Made by a program: the position numbers and the translations under genes
In this document: piece after piece, positions 1 through 5,932 of the stretch
Layout: each line of letters begins with the position of its first letter
How positions within the stretch are numbered: position 1 is the first letter of the stretch
Notes under the pieces: model-generated
Database searches by the model: none
The model's input: only the letters and a program-made list of their open reading frames with translations
Told to the model about the DNA's origin: nothing
Assembly: GCA_036398215.1 (NCBI GenBank)
Contig: DASWHK010000240.1
Span: 1 to 5,932, forward strand
DNA length: 5,932 bases
Origin: DASWHK01 sp036398215
GTDB taxonomy: Bacteria; Acidobacteriota; UBA890
Direction of reading: 5' to 3'

Positions 1-3
1 CGG

Positions 4-1998
4 CTAGTCGCAGGCCCGGCAGTTGTGGTTGTTGATGGCGCCGACGCTCTCGAGCAGCGCGATGGTCTCGGGGTAGGGCTGGGTGCGCTGCTCCGGGCTG
101 TTGGCCATGTCGACGGTGGTGTGCCCGCGGCGCGAAACGACCAGCGGGTCGGCGCCGTGCTCGATCAGGTAGATCACCATCTCGTTGTCGCCGCGGGCCG
201 CGGCGTTGTGCAGCGGCGAAAAGCCGTCGGCATCGCGAACGTTGACGTCCATGCCGAGCTCTTCGACCAAGTATCTCGCCGCCGGCATCCAGCCGTCGGG
301 CACGTGGCGATGCTGCTGAGCAACCCGCGAGGTGCCGAAGCCGACGCCGCTGGCGGCATGCAGCGGGTGGACGTGCGGCCCGCCGGGCGGGACCGGCGGC
401 AGGCCCGAGGGATCGGCTTCCTCGGGCTCGTCGTTGAGCGTCTGGTTGGGGACGTCGGGGTCGCGGTCGCGATCCTCGCGGCCCGCCGTTTTCAGCGTCG
501 ACAGGTGGGGGTCGGCGCCATAGCGCACCAGCAGGCGCATCGCCTCGACGTCGAGCCCGTAGGCGGCGCGCCAGAACGCGGTCGCCCCGGTGTACTCCAC
601 GCCGCGCCGGCCGGCGTTGTAGGCGACGTACCAGATGTCCGTGGTGGTGCGGCCGTTGGGATCGGCGCCGGCCTGCAGCAGCGCCTCCATCAGGTCGAGG
701 TGCGAGTTGCGCTGCTGCCGGTTGGCGGTCGGCTGCGGGTACCAGGTGCGCAGGTGCCACTCGTGGTTGATGGTCGCGAACAGCGGTGCCGCGCCGTCGT
801 CGCTGGTCTGGTTGGGGTCGGCGCCGCGATCCAGCAGCTCCCTGGCGAGGTCGTAGTGGCCGTTGATGATGGCGACGAGCATCGGGCTCGTGCTGTCGCC
901 GGCGGTCGGAAGATGGATGTCGGTGCCGGCTTCAAGCAGCATGAAGACCGCGTCCCGGAACCCCTCGCGGGCAGCGTAGTGGATCGCCGCGAAGCCGCCC
1001 TGGCGGCCGATCTGCTCGGTGCTCGACAGGGAACGCGGGATCGTCGGGTCGGGCGCCGGCGCCGGCTCGTCCCGGTTGGTGTCACGGTCCGGCTCGTCCG
1101 GGTTGGTATTACGGGTCGGCTCGTCCGCTTGCCCGCGGCGCGCGCCACCGCGGCCGCGCGCCTGACCGGGCGGGTCGTCGGGGTCCGGATCAGCGGCTCC
1201 GGCCGGCGGTGCGCCGCGGCCGCCTTGAGCGGGCTGCGCCGCCCCGCGGCCGGCTTGAGCCGGTTCCGCCGCCCCGCGTCCTCGCCCCGGGGGTCCGGAA
1301 GGCTCGCCGCGCCCGCCGCGCGACGGGGCCACGCCGGCGGCCGCATCGACGACGCGCTGCCGTGTTTGCCGGGCAGCGCTGTCGGCGCGGGAGCGTTCGA
1401 CCCAATCGATGACGTTGGTGGCGCGAATCGGATCCGCGCCCCGGTCGAGCAGCACCCGCATCGCCTCCAGCCGGTTGCGGGAGGCGGCGAAGATCAGCGG
1501 CGTGCGTCCGTGGGTCTCGTCGCTGGCGTCGATCTCGGCGCCGTGGTCGAGCAGCGCGACGATCGTCTCGACGCTGCCGGCCTGGGCCGCCAGGTGAAGG
1601 GGGCGAACTCCGGTCCCGGTGATCGGGCTCGGGTCGGCGCCGGCCCGCAGCAAGGTCGCCGCCGCCGCGCCATGGCCTTCGTTGGCGGCGAGGTGGAGCG
1701 GCGTATAGCTGCCCACCCGGGTCAGCGGGTCGAGCGTCGCGCCGGCGTACAGGAGCACGCGCATCGTCGTGACATCGCCGTTGAGCGCCGTCCAGTGCAG
1801 CGCCGTCATGCCGTCGCCCTGGGCGTCGTTGACGTCGGCGCCGTCGCGCAACAGCGCGCGGACGGTCTCGGTGTCACCGCGCATCGCGGCGTCGGCGACC
1901 GGCGATTCGGCGGCCGGTGATCCGGCCGCGGCGATGGCGAAGACCAGCACCAGGGACAGGGCGCTGCCGACCACGCTCACCTTCAGACGATGACGCAT
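4..1998 (-). CDS. Exported ankyrin-repeat protein with RG/Pro-rich linker and C-terminal CxxC
   Basis: Seen: 664 residues, starting with a Sec-type signal (MRHRLKV, then a hydrophobic core to about residue 25, cleavage near AAAG or SPAA). Five ankyrin repeats (about 32-60, 62-93, 96-127, 130-160, 163-194) carry the TPLHLAA...LLxxGAD pattern. A low-complexity linker (about 206-330) rich in Gly, Arg, Pro, Asp and Glu follows. About seven more repeats (333-365, 368-399, 401-451, 470-501, 543-589, 591-622, 624-654) include three with non-ankyrin insertions. The only two cysteines are C660 and C663, in HNCRACD at the very end. Family knowledge: ankyrin arrays bind proteins; a periplasmic bacterial example is AnkB of Pseudomonas aeruginosa, linked to catalase KatB. 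Inference: an envelope scaffold for the cytochrome and DUF1552 protein. The reading frame is open 62 codons further upstream into the DUF1552 gene, but this ATG gives the signal peptide and has GGGAG 7 nt before it. It is the last gene visible, and only 3 bases follow the stop. Confidence 0.92.
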   Translation of the reverse strand: MRHRLKVSVVGSALSLVLVFAIAAAGSPAAESPVADAAMRGDTETVRALLRDGADVNDAQGDGMTALHWTALNGDVTTMRVLLYAGATLDPLTRVGSYTPLHLAANEGHGAAAATLLRAGADPSPITGTGVRPLHLAAQAGSVETIVALLDHGAEIDASDETHGRTPLIFAASRNRLEAMRVLLDRGADPIRATNVIDWVERSRADSAARQTRQRVVDAAAGVAPSRGGRGEPSGPPGRGRGAAEPAQAGRGAAQPAQGGRGAPPAGAADPDPDDPPGQARGRGGARRGQADEPTRNTNPDEPDRDTNRDEPAPAPDPTIPRSLSSTEQIGRQGGFAAIHYAAREGFRDAVFMLLEAGTDIHLPTAGDSTSPMLVAIINGHYDLARELLDRGADPNQTSDDGAAPLFATINHEWHLRTWYPQPTANRQQRNSHLDLMEALLQAGADPNGRTTTDIWYVAYNAGRRGVEYTGATAFWRAAYGLDVEAMRLLVRYGADPHLSTLKTAGREDRDRDPDVPNQTLNDEPEEADPSGLPPVPPGGPHVHPLHAASGVGFGTSRVAQQHRHVPDGWMPAARYLVEELGMDVNVRDADGFSPLHNAAARGDNEMVIYLIEHGADPLVVSRRGHTTVDMANSPEQRTQPYPETIALLESVGAINNHNCRACD
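1045..1125 (-). repeat. Three tandem 27-nt units coding a DEPxRxTNx nonapeptide
   Basis: Residues 292-318 of the ankyrin protein read as DEPTRNTNP, DEPDRDTNR and the diverged DEPAPAPDP. On the plus strand ggctcgtcc recurs at 27-nt spacing. This acidic repeat follows directly after the basic RG-rich repeats, giving the linker a charge-segregated layout. Confidence 0.8.
1189..1278 (-). repeat. Three tandem 30-nt units coding an RGAAxPAQxG decapeptide
   Basis: Residues 241-270 of the ankyrin protein read as RGAAEPAQAG, RGAAQPAQGG and the diverged RGAPPAGAAD. The DNA copies are alike as well (cttgagcsggytgc-type cores repeat at 30-nt spacing), so this arose by in-frame duplication. It lies in the disordered linker between the two ankyrin blocks. 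Confidence 0.8.
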
Positions 1999-2005
1999 CT
2001 TCGTA

Positions 2006-2010
2006 CTCCC
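2006..2010 (-). promoter_or_regulatory. Ribosome binding site that decides the ankyrin gene start
   Basis: GGGAG on the minus strand, 7 nt before the ATG at 1998-1996 and 4 nt after the DUF1552 stop codon. It fills most of the 16-nt gap. It fixes the start at 1998 rather than at upstream in-frame ATGs inside the DUF1552 gene, and the short distance suggests translational coupling. Confidence 0.75.
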
Positions 2011-2014
2011 GGGT

Positions 2015-3418
2015 TCAGATGCTGGCCGGACGGGTCTCCGGAGTCGTGAACGAGAGCTCGCCGGTGCTGTCGCCGAAGCTCTCCAGGTCGTCGACGCCGA
2101 GGCCGTGCAGCAGGCTGAGCATGACGTTGGCCATTGGCGTATCGAGCGGGGCCTCGAGGTGGGCGCCGCCCTCGAGGACGCCACCCCCCTTGCCGAGCAA
2201 GATCAACGGGCAGCGCCGGTGGTTGTGCAGGTTGCCGTTGGCCATCGGCGAGCCGTAGACGATGACGGTGTTGTCGAGGAGGCTGCTGTCGCCTTCCATG
2301 GTGTTCTTCAGCTTCTCGGCGAAGTAGGGCAGCATCGACACGTGATACTTGTTGAGCTCCGCGAACTGCTCGATGCGTTCCTCGCGGGTGCCGTGGTGCG
2401 AGGCGTTGTGGAAGCCGGCGTCGACCCCGCTCTCCGTGTAGACGCGGCCCGAGCCGTCGCGGCCGATCTTGAACGAGAACACCCGCGTGATGTCCGACTC
2501 GAAGGCGAGAAGCTGCAGGTCGAACATGATCTTGACGTGCTCCTCGAAGGAGTCCGGCACGCCGGCCGGGGCGCCGGGCAGCTCGCGCACCTCGCCGCTG
2601 CGGTTGCGCTCCTCGGTGCGCTGGATGCGTTGCTCGATCTCGCGGATGTTGGTGGCGTACTGGTCGAGGCGTTGCTGGTCCGCCGGGCCGAGCTCGCGCC
2701 GCAGGCCGGTCATCTGCTCCATCAGCATGTCGAGGATGCTGCGATCGGTGGCGCGGCGCGCGGCGCGCTGCTCGGGGGTGCCGCCGGCGCCGAACAGCAG
2801 CTCGAAGACGGCGCGCGGGTCGCGCACCATCGGCAGCGGCCGGTCGGGGGCGGCCCAACTGATCGTGTCGGTGTAGACGCAGGCGTAGCCGTAGGCGCAG
2901 CCGCCCGACTGGTCGACCGGCTCGATCGAAAGCTGCATCGACGGGATCGGCGTGTCCTGGCCGAAGCGCTGGACGTAGAGCTGGTCCATCGAGGCGCCGA
3001 CCCAGACGTCGGAGCCCTCGGTGATCTTGGGCCGCGCCTGGGTGAGGAAAACCGCGCTCGAGCGGAAATGGTCGCCGCCGATCTCCTCGGGGACGAAGGC
3101 CTCGGCCATTTTCGAATCGGTGTTGCTGACGATCGTCAGGTAGTCCTGGAAGGGCTGCAACGAGCTCAGGCTGCCGGAGCTGATGTCGAAGCCGCGACCG
3201 ACCATCTCGGGCGCCCACAGGTAGCGTGAGCGGCCGTAGTCGCTACAACCGGCGGCGCCGTGCACCTGCTCGATGCACACCAGGCGGGTGCGCCCGGCGG
3301 CCGTCTTGGCCAGCGCCGTGTGCGCCGGCACCATGGCGTCGAGGAGGGGTACGGCCATCGTCGCACCGAGGCCGCGCAAGACCGTGCGCCGCGAAACGTG
3401 TTTCTTGCTCAAGTACAT
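2015..3418 (-). CDS. Tat-exported DUF1552 domain protein
   Basis: Seen: 467 residues. The N-terminus carries a twin-arginine motif SRRTVLR (9-15), a hydrophobic stretch (VLRGLGATMAVPLLDAM) and an AxA cleavage site ALA (35-37), so export of a folded protein through Tat is likely. The rest matches DUF1552 along its length: ISSGSLSSLQPFQDYL (79-94), GGDHFRSSAVFLT (114-126), CAYGYACVYTDTISW (174-188), an EQR-rich helical, probably coiled-coil segment (about 225-275), FHNASHHG (336-343), and GSPMANGNLHNH (389-400) just before CPLILLGKGGG. Family knowledge: DUF1552 is related to the DUF1501/alkaline phosphatase-sulfatase type of fold and often neighbours DUF1592 cytochromes; no reaction is established to my knowledge. 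Inference: His337, His341, His342, Asn395, His398 and His400 are candidate active-site or metal residues. AGGAGGT lies 7 nt before the ATG, making the start secure. It is the middle gene and ends 16 nt before the ankyrin gene. Confidence 0.95.
   Translation of the reverse strand: MYLSKKHVSRRTVLRGLGATMAVPLLDAMVPAHTALAKTAAGRTRLVCIEQVHGAAGCSDYGRSRYLWAPEMVGRGFDISSGSLSSLQPFQDYLTIVSNTDSKMAEAFVPEEIGGDHFRSSAVFLTQARPKITEGSDVWVGASMDQLYVQRFGQDTPIPSMQLSIEPVDQSGGCAYGYACVYTDTISWAAPDRPLPMVRDPRAVFELLFGAGGTPEQRAARRATDRSILDMLMEQMTGLRRELGPADQQRLDQYATNIREIEQRIQRTEERNRSGEVRELPGAPAGVPDSFEEHVKIMFDLQLLAFESDITRVFSFKIGRDGSGRVYTESGVDAGFHNASHHGTREERIEQFAELNKYHVSMLPYFAEKLKNTMEGDSSLLDNTVIVYGSPMANGNLHNHRRCPLILLGKGGGVLEGGAHLEAPLDTPMANVMLSLLHGLGVDDLESFGDSTGELSFTTPETRPASI
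3374..3394 (-). other. Twin-arginine export motif of the DUF1552 protein
   Basis: Codons for SRRTVLR (residues 9-15), matching the S/T-R-R-x-F-L-K pattern with V and R as mild substitutions. A hydrophobic region and an ALA cleavage site at 35-37 follow. It implies that the protein folds, possibly with a cofactor, before export. Confidence 0.85.
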
Positions 3419-3425
3419 GGCCTCT

Positions 3426-3432
3426 ACCTCCT
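3426..3432 (-). promoter_or_regulatory. Strong ribosome binding site of the DUF1552 gene
   Basis: AGGAGGT on the minus strand, a near-perfect Shine-Dalgarno sequence, 7 nt before the ATG at 3418-3416. It lies in the 37-nt gap (3419-3455) between the first two genes. That gap shows no convincing promoter or terminator hairpin, supporting co-transcription. This is the strongest site of the three, so the middle gene may be the best translated (inference). Confidence 0.85.
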
Positions 3433-3455
3433 GGTTTCCTTCTGGCCCGGTCGCC

Positions 3456-5921
3456 CTAACGCTCGCGGGAATCGGCCTCGACGGTGGTTTCGACCTTCGC
3501 CGAACGGAAGGCCGCGCTGTTGGCGATCCCGAGGACGAAGGAGGAGATTCGATGGTCGTTGGCGGCGGCGTCGCGCCCGATCTGACGGATCGCCGGCATG
3601 TCGTAGTACTCCACCCTGCGGCCCAGAGCGTACGACATCAAGCTCTCGGTGAAGTGGGCGATGAAGACGTCGGAGCGCCCCACCAGGGCGGCGCGCAGAT
3701 CGGCGACGCCGTTCAGCGGCGTGCCGTCGTAGAGCTCGCCGCGGGCGTCCACGGCCACGCCGCGGTCCTTGATGCGCCAGGCCCCGGTGACGTCGAAGTT
3801 GTCGAGCGCCAGCCCGATCGGATCGATGACGTTGTGGCAGGAGCTGCAGGCCGGGTTTGCCCGGTGCATCGCCAGTTGCTCGGCCACCGACAGCAGGCGT
3901 CCTTCGGTCGCCTCGCCACTCTCCTCGAGATCGGGGACGTCGGGTGGCGGCGGCGGCGGCGGGCTGCCGAGCAGGACCTCGAGGACCCACTTGCCGCGCA
4001 GCACCGGCGACGTCCGGTTGCCGTGTGAGGTCAGGGTCAGGATGCTGCCGTGACCGAGAAGCCCGCGCCGGGTGTCATCCGGATAGCTCACCCGCCGGAA
4101 CTCGGTTCCGCTGACGCCGGGAATGCCGTAGTGGCGCGCCAGGCGGTCGTTGACGAACGTGTAGTCGGCGGCCAGCAGGTCGAGGACGGGAAGGTCCTCG
4201 CGCACCAGATGGTCGAAGAGGAGCTCGGTCTCCCGGTACATCGCCTCCGCCAGGAGGTTGTCGAAGTAGGGGAAGTCGAGGGCGTCGGGCTCGATCTTGC
4301 GCAGGTCCTGCAACCGCAGCCACTGCGCCGCGAAGCGGGTGGCGAGGGCTTCGGAGCGCGGATCCTGGAGCATCCTGCGCACCTGCGCGTCGAATACGTT
4401 CGGGCGGGAGAGCTCGTTGCGCGCCGCCAGGTCGATGAGCTCGCGGTCGGGAACGGTGCTCCAGATGAAGAACGACAGCCGCGAGGCGAGGTCGAGGTCG
4501 CCGATCGCGTACACGTCGCCGGCGGCGAGGCCGCGCGGCATCTCCTCGACGCGGAACAGGAAGTGCATGCTGGCGAGCATCGCCTGCAGCGCCGTGCGGA
4601 TGCCGCCCTCGAAGCCGCCGAATGCGGCCCCCTGGCGGTAAAACGGCATCAGCTCGTCGATGTCGGAACGAGTCAACGGGCGGCGGTAGGCTTGCCCAGC
4701 AAGTCGCTCGATGATGCTCTCGGCGCAGGGGATCTCCTCTTCCGGCGAGGTCGGTCGGCAACTGAAGGTGATCCGCCGCGTCGGGTTGTCGGAGACGCCG
4801 GTGACCTCGAAGGGCCCGACGATCGCCAAATTGCGCAGGTGCGGCAACGTCGTGACCCCGTAGCCGACGCCGATCTGGGTGTCGGCCAGGGTGTGGTCGA
4901 TGGGCTTGATCAGGTCGTCCTCGGATCCCTCGAACTCACGGATGAACGTCGCCGCCACGGTCCGCGCGCCGGCGCGCACGTCGATGGGAGCGGTCGTCAC
5001 GGTCAGCCCCTCAGGGTCGGACTCCGACATCCAGCGGTCGACCTGGACGAGCGCGACCCGCTCGCCGTCGACGGCCACCTCCATCCGGATCTCCGGTACC
5101 GTCCGTCCGAACAGGTCGCCGGTCGGCTCGCCGTGCAGGAGCAGCTGGAACTCGTACTTGCCGTCGGCGGGGAAATTGTGGACCACCACCGTGCCGCCGC
5201 GGGTGCCGAACGGCGCCCCCTCGACCCGCTCCTTCTGCGACTGGGTACGCGGCACGTCGTAGGTCGTCGAGCTCGGGTCGGCCTCGGGGTCGCCGATGGC
5301 GATGCGGCTGACGTACGCCGCCGCCCGCAAGTATCCCTCCATCACCGTGGCCGACGGCATCTGCACGTCGGCGATGTTGTCGAAGCTCTCGCTGATGGTG
5401 TCCGGCGGCAGGTAGGTGTCGACGTCGACCTCGAGGCCGAACAGAGAGCGGACGGCGGCGGCGTACTCGGCCTGGTTGAGACGCTGGAAGGTGCGGCGGC
5501 CGGGATTGGGGTCGGCGGCCCAGGCGGCGTCGAGCGTGGCCTCGATCATCGTCACCAGGGCCGTTCGCGAGGCGTCGTCGGGTTGCTGCCCACTCTTCGG
5601 CGGCATCATGCCGGCGCGCAGCTTGCGGATCATCTTCTCGGCGATCTCGGCGTTCTCTTCGGCAAGCGCCACGTCGAAGGACTCGAGCGACAGGCCGCCG
5701 GTGACGAGTCGGTCGTTATGGCACCGGAAGCAGTAGCGGCCGACGGTGACGTTGGGGTCTTGGTAGCTGCTCGGGGCGCCGGCGGGGCCGGCGGGCGAGG
5801 TCGCCGCAAGCGTGGCGGAGTCCGCAGAAAGGGCCTGTCGAGCCCCGGCCAGACCGGCGCCGGCGACCAACGCCGAGCAAAGCAACAGGACGGCGGATAT
5901 GGGGAGAGCGGGTTTGTTCAT
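3456..5921 (-). CDS. Exported dihaem planctomycete-type cytochrome c, DUF1592/DUF1588/DUF1585 family
   Basis: Seen: 821 residues, with an N-terminal hydrophobic signal at about 6-27 and a likely Sec cleavage near the ARQA/LSADS region. A haem c motif CFRCH (64-68) is followed by TGGLSLESFD and AGMMPP (103-108), whose Met could be an axial ligand. Domains then run: DUF1587-like (about 144-208, FQRLNQAEYAAAVRSL), a beta-rich carbohydrate-binding-module-like region (about 235-385), DUF1595 (about 398-460, AYRRPLT), DUF1592 (about 470-600), DUF1588 (about 606-712, with SHGNRTSPVLRGKW, seven prolines and a second haem motif CSSCH at 692-696) and DUF1585 (about 732-810, ending in SAAFRSAK). Family knowledge: this domain order is usual for the group, and the gene commonly sits beside a DUF1552 gene. 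Inference: a periplasmic or surface electron-transfer protein; the substrate is unknown. The start is chosen because it gives the signal peptide and has GAGG 6 nt upstream. It is first of three genes, 37 nt before the DUF1552 gene. No break or missing domain is apparent. Confidence 0.95.
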   Translation of the reverse strand: MNKPALPISAVLLLCSALVAGAGLAGARQALSADSATLAATSPAGPAGAPSSYQDPNVTVGRYCFRCHNDRLVTGGLSLESFDVALAEENAEIAEKMIRKLRAGMMPPKSGQQPDDASRTALVTMIEATLDAAWAADPNPGRRTFQRLNQAEYAAAVRSLFGLEVDVDTYLPPDTISESFDNIADVQMPSATVMEGYLRAAAYVSRIAIGDPEADPSSTTYDVPRTQSQKERVEGAPFGTRGGTVVVHNFPADGKYEFQLLLHGEPTGDLFGRTVPEIRMEVAVDGERVALVQVDRWMSESDPEGLTVTTAPIDVRAGARTVAATFIREFEGSEDDLIKPIDHTLADTQIGVGYGVTTLPHLRNLAIVGPFEVTGVSDNPTRRITFSCRPTSPEEEIPCAESIIERLAGQAYRRPLTRSDIDELMPFYRQGAAFGGFEGGIRTALQAMLASMHFLFRVEEMPRGLAAGDVYAIGDLDLASRLSFFIWSTVPDRELIDLAARNELSRPNVFDAQVRRMLQDPRSEALATRFAAQWLRLQDLRKIEPDALDFPYFDNLLAEAMYRETELLFDHLVREDLPVLDLLAADYTFVNDRLARHYGIPGVSGTEFRRVSYPDDTRRGLLGHGSILTLTSHGNRTSPVLRGKWVLEVLLGSPPPPPPPDVPDLEESGEATEGRLLSVAEQLAMHRANPACSSCHNVIDPIGLALDNFDVTGAWRIKDRGVAVDARGELYDGTPLNGVADLRAALVGRSDVFIAHFTESLMSYALGRRVEYYDMPAIRQIGRDAAANDHRISSFVLGIANSAAFRSAKVETTVEADSRER
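3834..3848 (-). other. Second haem c attachment site (CSSCH)
   Basis: Codons for C692-S-S-C695-H696 inside the DUF1588 domain, followed by NVIDPIGLALDNFD. Family members usually keep this motif. A candidate sixth ligand is Met775 in the DUF1585 part (YYDMPAIR); this is inference. Confidence 0.8.
5718..5732 (-). other. First haem c attachment site (CFRCH)
   Basis: Codons for C64-F-R-C67-H68 of the DUF1592 protein, about 35 residues after the signal peptide. The two Cys would form thioether bonds to haem and His68 would be the proximal iron ligand (established for CxxCH). Met105 or Met106 in AGMMPP is a candidate second ligand (inference). Confidence 0.9.
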
Positions 5922-5927
5922 CGTGGG

Positions 5928-5932
5928 CCTCA
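5928..5932 (-). promoter_or_regulatory. Ribosome binding site of the DUF1592 gene
   Basis: TGAGG on the minus strand, 6 nt before the ATG at 5921-5919. It supports the chosen start, which also gives the signal peptide. The window ends here, so the promoter is not visible. Confidence 0.6.

Noticed and set aside
25..1920. Long plus-strand open frame (631 codons) opposite the ankyrin gene
   Set aside because: It is in exact register with the minus-strand codons, so its stops would need sense codons TTA, CTA or TCA, which a GC-rich gene almost never uses. Its product is low-complexity Val/Gly/Arg/Ala sequence with no family resemblance, whereas the minus strand has clear ankyrin repeats.
1999..2184. 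62-residue N-terminal extension of the ankyrin frame into the DUF1552 gene
   Set aside because: The extension is Ser/Arg/Ala-rich out-of-frame sequence. Starting at 1998 gives a signal peptide and a GGGAG site at proper spacing.
2105..3229. Plus-strand open frame (374 codons) opposite the DUF1552 gene
   Set aside because: Same in-register antisense artefact; the minus strand is a full-length DUF1552 protein.
3419..3455. Possible terminator or internal promoter in the first intergenic gap
   Set aside because: No stable inverted repeat with a T-run and no recognisable -35/-10 pair; the gap is mainly a ribosome binding site.
3942..3962. Seven-proline tract in the DUF1592 protein (GGC-type repeat in DNA)
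   Set aside because: A run of prolines after LLG is, from recall, normal for DUF1588 domains. It may need EF-P for translation but is not a novel repeat.
3273..4028. Plus-strand open frame (251 codons) across the gap between the first two genes
   Set aside because: In register with the DUF1592 gene codons and made open by the same codon bias; no domain, and it conflicts with two well-supported genes.
5874..5885. Possible lipobox (LLLC) at residues 12-15 of the DUF1592 protein
   Set aside because: It lacks the small residues before Cys, and the hydrophobic core continues past the Cys, so an ordinary Sec signal fits better.

Overview
The window holds three genes, all on the minus strand, packed head to tail like one operon and read from high to low coordinates. 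There is no RNA gene, mobile element or CRISPR array. The sequence is strongly GC-rich and codons avoid A/T at the third position. This gene set and the detailed wording of the proteins fit Acidobacteriota best (inference from recalled family resemblance). Planctomycetota, Verrucomicrobiota and other phyla that carry the DUF1592/DUF1552 pair cannot be excluded.

Layout in order of transcription. (1) 5921-3456: an 821-residue exported protein of the planctomycete-type cytochrome family, with domains PSCyt1-like, DUF1587, a beta-rich region, DUF1595, DUF1592, DUF1588 and DUF1585. It has two CxxCH haem c sites about 625 residues apart. (2) 3418-2015, after a 37-nt gap: a 467-residue DUF1552 protein with a twin-arginine (Tat) signal. 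(3) 1998-4, after a 16-nt gap: a 664-residue exported ankyrin-repeat protein. It has about twelve repeats split by a disordered RG/Pro-rich linker, and its only two cysteines sit in a C-terminal H-x-C-x-x-C motif. Each gene has a purine-rich Shine-Dalgarno sequence 6-7 nt before its ATG. Only 3 bases follow the last stop and 11 precede the first start, so the operon promoter, the terminator and any further members lie outside the window.

How they may work together: all three products carry export signals, one of them Tat, so the operon appears to equip the cell envelope or exterior. One reading is a dihaem c-type cytochrome that moves electrons, a DUF1552 protein with a proposed phosphatase/sulfatase-like fold that may act on or bind a substrate, and an ankyrin protein that scaffolds them. 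No substrate can be read from the sequence, and the biochemical role of these DUF families is, as far as I know, unproven. The window is almost entirely coding, with no gene-free stretch above 40 bases.
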